Under the pieces are notes generated by a model that searched no databases, was not told the DNA's origin, and saw only the letters and a list, made by a program, of their open reading frames with translations. A stretch of 64,000 nt of DNA from Zygnema cylindricum (taxonomy: Eukaryota; Streptophyta; Zygnematophyceae; Zygnematales; Zygnemataceae): assembly GCA_037447655.1 (NCBI GenBank), contig JBBHKE010003361.1, forward strand, positions 64,001-128,000. Reading direction: 5' to 3'. Positions 42,604-54,023 of this stretch are shown here, piece after piece. Position numbers and translations under genes: made by a program. Position 1 is the first letter of the stretch, and every line of letters starts with the position of its first letter.

Positions 42604-45120
42604 GTGTATTTTTTAAAAATAAATGAGAGGCCCCACAGGTTTTTAAGGAATATAAGGCATGGAGTGAGAAACTTCATGGAACCCCCTATTAAGAGAGTAA
42701 GGAGTGATAATGGGGGAGAGTATACCTCCAATCCGTTTGAGGATTTTTTGAGAGAAGATGGAGTGCAACACCCAAAGACAGTTCTTGAAAATCCTAAGCA
42801 GAATGGTGTAGCCGAGAGGTTAAATAGAACTTTAAGTGATAGTGCCATAAGTATGCTCTCAGATAAAAAAATAATAAGGAGATTTAGGGCCGAAGCTATG
42901 AACGGTGCAAATTATCTCAATAATAGATTTTTTAGCTCGACAATAAAAGACCAAACTCCTTATGAGAGATGGACCAGTCGAAAACCAGATGTTTCCCACT
43001 TAAAGGTTCTCGGTAGTCAAGTATTCAACCCAGACACAGATCGGTCAAATTAGAAGTTGGATCCGAAAGGAAATCCAGGACATGTGCTAGGATATGATGA
43101 ATATGTAAAAGGATATAGAGTCTACGATGTCAAGAAAGAAGATATAATCCTAGTAAAGCATCTAGTGGTCATGGATGAAGGGAAATCTATAGATCCCTTT
43201 AAGCATAGAAAAATAGTCAAAATCAGATTTGAGTCAGAAAATTCTGATGACTTTGAGCTTCCTAACTATCAAGGTTTTTGAGAAGATGATGATCTTGCAG
43301 GTACAAATCAAACCGAGGAGGATTCATCCATGGAACCCCTAGTGCCAACTCCAACCGAAGCGGAAGACGTGGTGGAAATAGACCCGCAATCGAGGGATAG
43401 GGGAGAACTCCAAACTATTCAAAATAATCCATAAGAGTCATCCATTCCGGCATCAGAGTTTGGGGGCGGAAGGAGAAGCAGCAAAAGATTGCAAGAGAAA
43501 CAAGTTAACAACAAGGTAACCAAACTGTCTCATCCCGATGAGCCCTATACTTATGGTGAGGCGATGAGATGTCTTGAGAGGAACCGATGAAACACAACCA
43601 TTAATGGGGAGATGGCTTCGATTATGGCAGCCAATACATGGGAATTAGTGGACTCTCCCCCTGATATGAAGCCAATCGGGTGTAAGTGGGTATTCAATTG
43701 AAATTCAACCCGGATAACACCATTGAGCGCTACAAGGCTCGGTTAGTGGTGAAGGGATTTACCCAGAAAGAGGGAATTGACTACGATGAGACTTTTGCTC
43801 CGGTCTTCAAATTTCCCTCTGTTCGGATACTTCTCCGATTGGCGACAACAAAAGACATGGAAGTGCATCAAATTGACATCAAGATGGCCTTTCTACATGG
43901 AGAGTTGGAAGAGGAGATTTTTATGCGACAACCCGAAGGATTTGTGGAGCAAGGGGAGGAGAGCAAGGTATGGCGATTGATCAAATCTTTGTATGGGCTG
44001 AAACAGGCTCCCCGACAATGGAACAAGAAGCTCGATGAGTATCTTACAGGTTTAGGATATATTCGGATAAACTCAGATCACTCAATTTATTTATTTGAAG
44101 ATGAGGAAGGAATTATTTTTATTGCAATTTATATTGATGATTTGCTTGTTTTAAGTAAATCTATGGAAAAAATAAATAAGTTGAAAAATGATCTAAAAAG
44201 AAGATTTGAAATGAAAGATACGGAAGAAGCAAGGTATATTTTGGGAATTCATGTAGAGAGAGACATTGATAGAAAGATAATAATATTAACTCAAAATGAG
44301 GCCATTGAAAACATGTTAGAAAAATTCCAAATGGACAAGGCTAATAGTTGTACCACTTCTATGGAGCTAAAGAAGGGAAGTGAGGGGAGTGTGGAAGAGG
44401 GAGTTATAATCTTGGATGATGAGGTAGGCCCGAAAGAGAAAATATTTATGCAAACCATCCTTTATAGACAAGTAGTGGGCAGCCTAATGTATTTCATGAA
44501 TTGTAGCCGTCCGGACATAGCCGCAGCTCTAGGAGTATTAAGTAGGAGTCTGAATGCTCCCACTAAGAAAGATTAGGAGGCAGCTAAGAGAGTCTTTAAA
44601 TATCTCATAAGGACTAGAGATCTATGGTTGCATTTGGGTGGGAAGAATACTGGCATCACCACTTAAAGTGATGCCAACTATGGGGATGTTTTTATGAAGA
44701 GATGCATAGCTGGATATATATATTGCATGTGGGTGATGGGGCTTGCTGCTGGAGCAGCAAGTAGCAAAAGGTCATTGCTCAGTCCACCATGGAGGCTGAG
44801 TACATGGCTTTTTACTCTGCTGTAAAAGAATTAATGTGGGTCAAGTCTTTGCTTGGTGAGCTTGGTCACCTTAAGAGTGGTGTGCAAATTTTTTTCTGTG
44901 ATAATCAGACAGTGATCGCAATTGCTGCAAATCCTAAACATCATTTTAAATCCAAACATATGGACATTAGACTCATTTTTGTTAGCGAGAAGGTAGAAAA
45001 CTAAATAATCAGTTTAGAGTACAAACTAGACAGCGAGATGGTAACAGATATGATGACCAAACCTGTGCCTTCCCCTAAGTTTATTTTTTGCCGAGAGAAG
45101 TTTGGTCTCAAATTAAAAAG
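42604..45120 (+). pseudogene. pol: Array interior 1: integrase, RT, RNase H
   Basis: Integrase 42604-43053: RVRSDNGGEYTSNPFEDF (second Asp) and NGVAERLNRTLSDSA (Glu). 43057-43281 continues with HVLGYDEYVKGYRVYD. RT 43686-44576 is a 296-codon open frame with FNPDNTIERYKARLVVKGFT, EGIDYDETFAPV, MEVHQIDIKMAFLHGELEEE, SLYGLKQAPRQWNKKL and the active site YIDDLLVLS. RNase H 44577-45004 is broken by stops (TAG after KKD) but keeps MEAEYMAFYSAVKELMW and FFCDNQTVIAIAANPKHH. The RT frame is the best-preserved enzyme domain in the window. Polypurine tract AAGGGGAG lies at 45133-45140. Confidence 0.85.
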
Positions 45121-45140
45121 TGACTAGAAAATAAGGGGAG

Positions 45141-46146
45141 TGTAGAAATAAATGGTAATTTGTTAAGTATTTTCTAGGTCTAAAATGAAAGGCAAAAAAG
45201 AAGCCGAGGAATTCTGCTTCTAACTCCTCTTTTCACCTCCCACACTTGTCACAGTCGTTGAAAGTTGAAGTGGAAGCTAGAGCCATAATTGCCTATGCTG
45301 CTTATATAGATATAGAGACAGGTGTTAGATTTTTGTAGATTTACCAAAATATACCTGACGGACCTAGGATTCGATCTTGGTACCTGTTGTCCGTCAATTC
45401 TGAAATAGCAGTTAGACCGATCCTATAGTCTAAGAACGGTGCTAAGACATATAGGGTTTGACAAACATTTAAAGTGTTACGCGTAAACAAATGCATTTAA
45501 CTGTAACTATAGACGTTGTGCATGGATACAATTTTGTAAAAGTAAGGAGTACAGTACGAATACGCAACGGAGATCGCGCATTTTGTTTCGACATCGAAAC
45601 AAATATCGCGCAACGATTTATGACGTCTACAATTAAAAACCGGTTTTGATTGGACAACCAAAAAGGACGCCGAGATAGCGGAATATGATTTTGGTGGTTT
45701 TTGATCACAGCCACATCAATCGACACGTGACACGACAACATTCGATTACGGAGAATTCAGGAACGAATCCCGATATAACATGTGTCAGTTAATTGGCCAT
45801 GTCATACAATATACAATATTTTCATTGGTGTCGTACTTTAGTAGATAGTGTTTTAGAGAGAGATAGGACTTAGGAAAATTTAGAAGATACGACCCTCTCT
45901 CCTAGAGAGCCTCTGTACAAGAGGTCAACTTTGACCCTCCATAACTTACTGCTCAGGGGAGAAAATTTAGAGATTCTTTTTGCTATCGACTCAAGGGAGT
46001 CTTGCCTTCACAGGGGTGCACGTGGTTAGAGTTTTTATCTGCCAGGGTGGCAGTTATTCTTGCTGAAACACAAAAGGGTCAGGATTATCCTAGAGGCTTC
46101 TTGGAAGCTGTCCATTCTGAGGACTTATGGAGGTCTCAGAGTTTCA
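45141..46146 (+). repeat. Array LTR2 (middle LTR)
   Basis: 1006 bp. It serves as 3' LTR of interior 1 and 5' LTR of interior 2. Identical by eye to LTR3 up to ~46003, then different in its last ~145 bp. Confidence 0.85.
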
Positions 46147-47330
46147 GGTTAGGGGCCCACCCTCTAGGGTACCAATCTTTAATGGAACTGGATTCATATA
46201 CTGGGAAAGTATGATGATAGGAGCTCTATGCGAAAAAAGGTTTTGGGGGATAGTGGGTGGACGGTTGGGGCGTCCATCAAGTCTTGGAATTCCTCCAGGG
46301 TTTGGAGGAAGCAGATTCATCAGGAAAGAGGATCCACCTTCAACGGAGGAAACAAAAGAAGGAGAGGTGCTGGATAAAAGAAAGGAGAAAGAGATGACCA
46401 CACCAATAGCAACTGGTTCGGCATTCATTTCACCTATTATGAGGAACAAGGAGAATGATTCTGAAACTTGGGACTTCAACAATATGGCGGCAAATCACTT
46501 CATCCTACGCCATCTCACTCAAGGACTTGCATGGCCTCATTGCAGGTAGAAAGGACATCCAATCTTTGGATGGCTCTCATAAAGATGTACCGAAGTGGTA
46601 AGATTCAGCAACAACAGTTAGCTGATCAAAAAGTTAAGGAGTATGTATACAAAGGGGGAAATATGTTGGATTTTTGCAATGAGCTAGCTACACTCTTCAT
46701 GGAGCTAGATAGTGCGTGAAAGGATTTTAGTGAAAAAGAAAAGGTTAACTGTTTTTACTGATGAAGTTACCTGATGAGTTCGAGAACATAGTCAACCGTG
46801 TGCAGGACTTGCCGAACTCAAGGTGGATATGGAACTCTGTGGTAGGGATGATTCTCGTTCGAGAGAAGACAATTGAGATCCGAAGGGGAGGAAAGAGTGG
46901 CCAAGCCTTGGCAACAACGACTGATTGGAGGAACAAGGATTCCCGAAAACAGGTCGGAAACTATGGGGGTAGGGAGCAGAAAAAACAGGCCGACGAGTTC
47001 GAACCAAGGGCTCCCAAAGGTTTATGTCATTTTTGTAAGAAACCGGGGCACTATATGGCAGAGTGCACTAAGCTAACCGAGCTTCGGTTAAAGGAGGGGC
47101 AGACCGGTGGTACCCCAAGAGGAAAGAAAAAGGCCCTTGTCACACAAGTACTTGAGGCGGAATCCGACGATGAGGACGATGAGCTCCTTTTGGATGAGGA
47201 GTTGGAGGCGAAAAATGAGGTCGAAATTCCACGAAGGCAGAAATGTGCTTACGGTGGATTGAAAGGTGAAGCAGGCTGGATTGTAGATTCAGGTGCCTAC
47301 CCCCCTGATAGAAAGCGAATCGGGTGAAGT
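46127..47330 (+). pseudogene. gag: Array interior 2: gag and protease, joined to RT by a deletion
   Basis: ATG at 46127, 20 nt inside LTR2. MEVSEFQVRGPPSRVPIFN runs to 46549; a frame change is followed by NLWMALIKMYRSGKIQQQQL to 46719. 46761-47327 gives MKLPDEFENIVNRVQDLPNS, then a zinc knuckle CHFCKKPGHYMAEC, an acidic linker (ESDDEDDELLLDEELEAKNE) and an intact-looking protease start WIVDSGA. Directly after DSGA (~47300) the sequence jumps to YPPDRKRIG, the start of the RT region (compare PPNRKPIGCKW at 23.9 kb). The rest of protease and all of integrase are missing. The element needs integrase in trans, if it ever moved in this form. Confidence 0.8.
46147..46161 (+). other. Primer-binding site, one mismatch
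   Basis: GGTTAGGGGCCCACC: 14 of 15 bases match the internal initiator tRNA-Met site. The change turns gag VMGPP into VRGPP. Confidence 0.7.
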
Positions 47331-48770
47331 GGGTATTCAACTTGAAACTCAATCGAAATAACATCAATAAGCCCAACAAGGCTCTGTTAGTGGCAAAGGG
47401 ATTCACTCAGAAAGAGGGAATTGACTACGAGGAAACTTTTGCTCCGGTCGTCAGGTTTCCCTCTGTTCGGATACTTTTCAGTATGGCGACAGCAGAAGAC
47501 ATGGAAGTACATCAGATGGACATCAAGACGGCCTTCCTACATGGAGAGTTGGAAGAGGAGATTTTTATGCGACAACCCGAAGGATTTGTGGAGCAAGGGG
47601 AGGAGAGCAAGGTATGCTGATTGATCAAATCTTTGTATGGGCTGAAAACAGGCTCCCCGACAATGGAACAAGAAGCTCGATGAGTATCTTACAGGTTTAG
47701 GATATATTCGGATAAACTCAGATCACTCAATTTATTTATTTGAAGATGAGGAAGGAATTATTTTTATTGCAATTTATATTGATGATTTGCTTGTTTTAAG
47801 TAAATCTATGGAAAAAATAAATAAGTTGAAAAATGATCTAAAAAGAAGATTTGAAATGAAAGATACGGAAGAAGCAAGGTATATTTTGGGAATTCATGTA
47901 GAGAGAGACATTGATAGAAAGATAATAATATTAACTCAAAATGAGGCCATTGAAAACATGTTAGAAAAATTCCAAATGGACAAGGCTAATAGTTGTACCA
48001 CTTCTATGGAGCTAAAGAAGGGAAGTGAGGGGAGTGTGGAAGAGGGAGTTATAATCTTGGATGATGAGGTAGGCCCGAAAGAGAAAATATTTATGCAAAC
48101 CATCCTTTATAGACAAGTAGTGGGCAGCCTAATGTATTTCATGAATTGTAGCCGTCCGGACATAGCCGCAGCTCTAGGAGTATTAAGTAGGAGTCTGAAT
48201 GCTCCCACTAAGAAAGATTAGGAGGCAGCTAAGAGAGTCTTTAAATATCTCATAAGGACTAGAGATCTATGGTTGCATTTGGGTGGGAAGAATACTGGCA
48301 TCACCACTTAAAGTGATGCCAACTATGGGGATGTTTTTATGAAGAGATGCATAGCTGGATATATATATTGCATGTGGGTGATGGGGCTTGCTGCTGGAGC
48401 AGCAAGTAGCAAAAGGTCATTGCTCAGTCCACCATGGAGGCTGAGTACATGGCTTTTTACTCTGCTGTAAAAGAATTAATGTGGGTCAAGTCTTTGCTTG
48501 GTGAGCTTGGTCACCTTAAGAGTGGTGTGCAAATTTTTTTCTGTGATAATCAGACAGTGATCGCAATTGCTGCAAATCCTAAACATCATTTTAAATCCAA
48601 ACATATGGACATTAGACTCATTTTTGTTAGCGAGAAGGTAGAAAACTAAATAATCAGTTTAGAGTACAAACTAGACAGCGAGATGGTAACAGATATGATG
48701 ACCAAACCTGTGCCTTCCCCTAAGTTTATTTTTTGCCGAGAGAAGTTTGGTCTCAAATTAAAAAGTGACT
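47324..48770 (+). pseudogene. pol: Array interior 2: RT and RNase H
   Basis: 47324-47620: MKWVFNLKLNRNNINKPNKA, LVAKGFTQKEGIDYEETFAP, MEVHQMDIKTAFLHGELEEE and MRQPEGFVEQGEESKVC, then a TGA. An extra A in CTGAAAACAGG (~47647) shifts the frame. From there the sequence repeats interior 1: YIDDLLVLS, an RT end identical to that of interior 1 (47787-48221), and RNase H remnants at 48434-48649. Same stops and same sequence as interior 1 downstream of the shift. Confidence 0.8.
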
Positions 48771-48785
48771 AGAAAATAAGGGGAG

Positions 48786-49791
48786 TGTAGAAATAAATGG
48801 TAATTTGTTAAGTATTTTCTAGGTCTAAAATGAAAGGCAAAAAAGAAGCCGAGGAATTCTGCTTCTAACTCCTCTTTTCACCTCCCACACTTGTCACAGT
48901 CGTTGAAAGTTGAAGTGGAAGCTAGAGCCATAATTGCCTATGCTGCTTATATAGATATAGAGACAGGTGTTAGATTTTTGTAGATTTACCAAAATATACC
49001 TGACGGACCTAGGATTCGATCTTGGTACCTGTTGTCCGTCAATTCTGAAATAGCAGTTAGACCGATCCTATAGTCTAAGAACGGTGCTAAGACATATAGG
49101 GTTTGACAAACATTTAAAGTGTTACGCGTAAACAAATGCATTTAACTGTAACTATAGACGTTGTGCATGGATACAATTTTGTAAAAGTAAGGAGTACAGT
49201 ACGAATACGCAACGGAGATCGCGCATTTTGTTTCGACATCGAAACAAATATCGCGCAACGATTTATGACGTCTACAATTAAAAACCGGTTTTGATTGGAC
49301 AACCAAAAAGGACGCCGAGATAGCGGAATATGATTTTGGTGGTTTTTGATCACAGCCACATCAATCGACACGTGACACGACAACATTCGATTACGGAGAA
49401 TTCAGGAACGAATCCCGATATAACATGTGTCAGTTAATTGGCCATGTCATACAATATACAATATTTTCATTGGTGTCGTACTTTAGTAGATAGTGTTTTA
49501 GAGAGAGATAGGACTTAGGAAAATTTAGAAGATACGACCCTCTCTCCTAGAGAGCCTCTGTACAAGAGGTCAACTTTGACCCTCCATAACTTACTGCTCA
49601 GGGGAGAAAATTTAGAGATTCTTTTTGCTATCGACTCAAGGGAGTCTTCTCTTTAGAGGGGTGAAGGTGGTCAGAGATTTTGTTTGCCAGGGTGGCAGTT
49701 ATTCTTGCTGAAGCACAAAGGGGTCAAGGTTATCCTAGAGGCTTTTTGCAAGCTATCCTTTCTGAGGACGTATGGAGGTCTCAGAGTTACA
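48786..49791 (+). repeat. Array LTR3 (3' LTR)
   Basis: 1006 bp, TGTAGAAATAAATGG to GGTCTCAGAGTTACA, followed by the TAAGT target copy. Polypurine tract AAGGGGAG precedes it. Confidence 0.85.
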
Positions 49792-49796
49792 TAAGT

Positions 49797-49845
49797 GAAG
49801 TGTGTTTCATCAAACATCGGCACCCTAGGTGGTGGGCCCATAACC
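49797..49845 (-). pseudogene. gag: Copia-B gag start and primer site (host of the array)
   Basis: On the minus strand, 49845-49831 is GGTTATGGGCCCACC, followed by codons for PRVPMFDE that connect across the array to the gag at 40273. This shows the array sits within gag a few codons after the primer site. Confidence 0.75.
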
Positions 49846-51006
49846 AGAAAATCGGTGTGCTTCCTTGCTTACAGATTTCGCAGATCCAAAAGAAGCTAAT
49901 TTAGATTGTGCTAACTCGAAGTTGATATAAACCCAAATGATTGGCCCCTTGACAATCTAAACCCTATTAAAACTTCACCTTTGTGAAATAAGAGTTTCTG
50001 TGTGCTTAGTTCCACCACAGAATGCAAAGCTATAATATGAGTTTTGGACACATTCACCCACTTTGACTTTCCCTTAGAAATGCAGCCACCTTGGCAGGCA
50101 AAAAATTTGACCGACTAAACCCGTGTGTAGCCTAGACTCGCTGAGTCGGCATCAAAAAGAATTTATGAAAATGATCAAGTAAATTGATAGTTAAGAATGG
50201 TTAAAGAGAGAGGCTGCAACCTACTAAATTTTCTAAGTCTTATCTCTCTCTAAAACTCTATCTACTGACGTGCGGCACAAATCAAATTCTTGTGTCGTGA
50301 AAAAAAATGTAGGTGCTGGTGTACTATCTGTACGACCATTGTACAACATGGCCAAAAATGTCGACACATGTCATATTCGGATTTGTTTCCCGTAATCTCC
50401 AGAGTTTGCTGCAATCCAAAGTTGACGCGCCACGTGTCACTTGACGTGGCAATTACCGTAAAACGCCCAAAGTACATATTGTGTGATCGTGCCGCCTATC
50501 GTGGTTGTCCGATAAAAACCGGATACAATTATAGCAGTTAAAAAAATATGCGCGGTATTTGTTTCGCGTTCGAAACAAATGTGCGATATATGTTTCATAC
50601 AATGCATTAAACCGTATTCCGTACTATACAAAAATGTATCTATGCATTACGTATCTATTTCCCGTTAAACGAACTAGGCTACGTGTAACAATTTATGTAT
50701 TTGTCACCTATTATACTCTAGTACTGGCTCTAGACTTATAGGATAGAGCTAATGGCTAGTTTGACTGACGACAGGTACGCGGATCAAAACCAGGGTCCGT
50801 CAAACCTTTTAGGTAACTCTATCAAGATTTGCCTTCATCTCCTCTTTGGACAGCCTAGGCAGCCATGGATTTAACTCCTCCTCAAGTCCTCAGTGACTGC
50901 GACAAGTGTGGGGATTTGAGTGAAGAGTTAGAGGCAGGCTGTCAGTGTCTCCTCTTTGCCTTTTATTATACAATCTCTAGACCTAGAAAATACTCGAATT
51001 TCAATA
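49846..51006 (-). repeat. Copia-B 5' LTR (host of the array)
   Basis: About 1160 bp on the minus strand, from TATTGAAATTCGAGTATTTT (near 51006, TG to TA) to the primer site. It is homologous to 29707-30891. CCACGTGTCAC and GACGTGGC near 50430-50450 are the paired G-box-like motifs. Confidence 0.75.
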
Positions 51007-51440
51007 AGAAGCAATAGCAATAGCAGCTTGATTGTCGCACCAAATGACTTGAGGACCAGATTGCATAAATATCAGTTCTTGTAAAAGAGATCTAACTCCT
51101 TCTCAAGTCTTCAGTGAATGCGACAAGTGTGGGGACTTGAGCGAAGAGTTAGAGGCAGGTTGTGTCTCCTCTTTGCCTTTTATTTTACAATCTCTAGACC
51201 TAGAAAATACTTGATTTTCAACAAGAAGTAATGCCAATAGCAGCTTGATTGTCACACCATATGACTTGAGGACCAGATTGCATAAATTTTAGTTCTTGTA
51301 AAAGAGATTTTACCTAGAGAAGTTCCTTGACAGCTGAGCTGGCTACCATATATTCAGCTTCCACGGTTGAATGAGCAGTCACCTTTTGAAGCTTGTTGGT
51401 CCAGCAGCAAGTACCATCACCGATTTTTTGAATGAATCTA
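51003..51440 (-). pseudogene. pol: Copia RNase H fragment, partly duplicated around an LTR start
   Basis: Minus-strand translation of 51440-51219 gives KIGDGTCCWTNKLQKVTAHS, TVEAEYMVASSAVKELL, ELKFMQSGPQVIWCDNQAAI, an RNase H core from a copia family different from the neighbours. About 90 bp of it (51219-51310) recurs at 51003-51093. A ~125-bp Copia-B LTR start (51094-51218) lies between. This looks like a small tandem duplication spanning the junction of the LTR and its target. Confidence 0.75.
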
Positions 51441-51559
51441 GTGGTAGAGCGTCGGCTTGGCATGCCACCATTGTTGCTTTTGAAAAGTTAGTTTAGTGTG
51501 CACGCAACGTTTTATGCGTACGCAATGTTTCGTGCGTGCACGTGTTCCGGTGCGTATTT

Positions 51560-52427
51560 AATTTGCGAAACTAATGTGGTGGTTCGAATGGATTTGTGGA
51601 TTGGGGGAATAGATGTACGAGGAAAATTAAAGGGACGTGAAGAAGTAATTAAGTGGCACGGAATGCGTTGGGAAATGGAAGGCGGGTCATGAAGCGATCC
51701 GATTTGAAATTTTTGAAATATTTGAAAATGTACGTCTCCCGTACAGAACGTAATTTGGCAAGCGGTGTTTATAGCAAAGGACGTGCTCACGGTACGGGCT
51801 AGATTTGGATTAAATGATGTCGTTTCGTCAAGTGTACTTTGGGACCACGCGGCATGACATCGACGGTGCCAAATAAGAGCTACGGATGACGGAAAAAGGC
51901 CGCCGTTATTTTTCAACAAGTGGGGACACGAAATCACGTCAATCACACGATGTATATTTTTGGACGTCTTGGATTCTTTGATGAGATTCGTGGAGATTTG
52001 TTGACTTTCTCAAATTAACTCAGAATACATATTTCTTGTCGGTGTAAATATTTGAAGAAACATTTCCTTGTCTTATGTGGATTAATAAATTAGTGTTGAC
52101 TTTTTCACTGTGTATTTAAGTGGATTGTGTTACCTTTGACGACGGACGGCGTCCGGCGCTATTTTGCAAAGGTTTTTATTGTGTGGCGTATTTTTAAGCG
52201 GGTTAGGGTTTTGACAAAATAATTAGTGAGTGTGTAGTGTTATACTTGTAGACAAGTGTACGCTTATGATTGTTTCACTCTCAGGTGTACGCTTATGATT
52301 AAATTACACTTAGGAGTAGTTTATTAGGCTTAAGTAGGTCTTAGTAACAGTTACGTGATTGGTTGACACCTTACAAGTGTATATATAGCTATGAGCTTTG
52401 TCAGCAAAATAATCAAGTTATATCGAC
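51560..52427 (-). repeat. Inverted repeat arm X2
   Basis: Reverse complement of arm X1 (37505-38265) with moderate divergence. GTACACTTGTCTACAAGT and AAAACCTTTGCAAAATAGCG blocks are shared. It ends where a T3 element begins. Confidence 0.65.
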
Positions 52428-53983
52428 GCCCGACCGGGTTACGTCACGCTCCAAAATTGTTAACCGTTAATCGACCGGCATTTACGATAGTAAAAGTTAA
52501 CCGAAACTCAATTTCTCGCGACTAATTTTACCTGCCCGCAACCAAAAAAGTACAAAAAAAAATCCTAGATTTTCACGACGTATGAATAAGCCAATAATTA
52601 CGATTTGTCGCGTTCCCTAAGATTTGCGAAATGAATTGTTACTACCATGTCTAATTTTGCGACGCTAATCATAATGTCACGTACTTCTACGATACCAAAG
52701 AGTACAAAGTACAATAATGTTGGATTGTATGGCCAGTACAAAATTTCCATTTGTTGCTTGACCGACCGTACCCGATTTTTTTATTTTTCTGGTGAATCAG
52801 CCAACCGCGACTGCCATGTAGAAATTAATGGTCCGTTTAAAGTATTTTCTAGGTCTAAATAGAAATATAGAAAGAAGCCGAGGCAGTCTACCTCTAACTT
52901 CTCTCTCCAACTCTTAAACTTGTCGCAGTCACTGAGAAATTGGAGAGGAAGCTAGAGCCATGGCTACCTAGGCTATCCAGAGGTTTACGGGATATAAATA
53001 TTAGTTTATTTACCATTAGGGGTTTATTTACTAAAAAAATATGTGATGCCTCCGGGATTTGATCCTGGTACTTGCCGGACGTTAAGCTGCCGGTAGCCGG
53101 TAGCCTTGTTCGTTAAGTCTAGACCTAGTGTTACATACTAAAGGGTTCGATATTTAATTAAACATTAACACGTAGGATTGTTCATTTAACTGAAACTGTT
53201 TACGGGAGACACAGATCCAGTAATGTAAAAGTACGGATTACAGTACGGAAAAGAAACGAATACCGCACATTTATTCTTTAGCGAAACGAATACCGCGCAT
53301 GTATTTATTACGGCTACGATTAAATGTGAATTTAATCGGACGGCCGGATTAAACGCCGAGATCGCGGAAGAGGATTTCGACGGTTTTCGGTCATCGCCAC
53401 ATTGGATGACACGTGGCGGAATGACATTGGACCGCGGCATCTCCGAGGATTAAGGGAGCGAATCCGGATATACCACGTGTCAACATTTAGGCCATGTCGC
53501 ACAGTGTCCGTACAGAAAGGACACCGACAGCTGTACTTTTGTGTACGGAAGTGTAATGTGATTGTCTTCGTACATCAATAGATAGAGTCTGTGAGAGAGA
53601 TAGGACTTCGAAAAATTAGGAGATAGGACCCTCTCTCCCAGAGAACTTCTATACAAAAAGGTCAACTTTGACCCTCCATAACTTACTGCTCTGGGGAGCA
53701 AATTCAGAGAATCTTTTTGCTATCGACTCAAGGGAGTCTTGCCTTTACAGGGGTGAATGTGGTCAGAGTTATTGTCTACCAGGGTGGCAGTTGTTCTTGC
53801 TGAAACAAAAAGGGGTCACGGTTATCAAAGATGCTTCTTGGAAACTGTCTATTTTGAGGTCTTATGGAGATCTCAGAGTTTCATGCCCGACCCCAAAATT
53901 TGGCAACCGAATCCGTTCCAGATCTGGCGCGGGCTGTCAGTTAACGGTCTGTCACGGTTTTGGTTCACCGTTTGCTACCTTTG
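52428..53983. mobile_element. T3 hAT-like element, copy D, split by a solo LTR
   Basis: The two halves (52428-52816 and 53884-53983) rejoin into a T3 element in the opposite orientation to copy B. The left end is truncated at CGCCCGACCGGG. The right end reads TTTGCTACCTTTG, a mutated T3 terminus. Non-coding. Confidence 0.7.
52817..53883 (+). repeat. Copia-A solo LTR
   Basis: 1067 bp, TGTAGAAATTAATGG to GATCTCAGAGTTTCA, with no primer site or interior next to it. Flanks are TGCCA (52812-52816) and TGCCC (53884-53888), a target duplication with one mismatch. It is the normal product of LTR-LTR recombination. ACACGTGGC at 53409-53417 and CCACGTGTC at 53473-53481 are conserved with the other LTRs. 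Confidence 0.8.
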
Positions 53984-54023
53984 CCATAGTCCCATAGTCG
54001 ACATAGTAACGAGATACATCAAT

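Larger units (their letters stand above)
40292..49791 (+). mobile_element. Three-LTR Copia-A array in one target site
   Basis: LTR1 (40292-41348), interior 1 (41349-45140), LTR2 (45141-46146), interior 2 (46147-48785) and LTR3 (48786-49791), all plus strand. One 5-bp target duplication TAAGT encloses the array (40287-40291 and 49792-49796), so it occupies a single insertion site inside Copia-B gag. LTR2 and LTR3 share a ~45-bp deletion absent from LTR1. From ~44003-46003 and ~47648-49648 the two halves look identical at an offset of 3645. LTR3's last 150 bp resemble LTR1's (TTGCAAGCT), whereas LTR2's last 150 bp and interior 2's gag resemble a different Copia-A lineage (TTGGAAGCTGTCC, as at 34033-35087). 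Confidence 0.8.
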
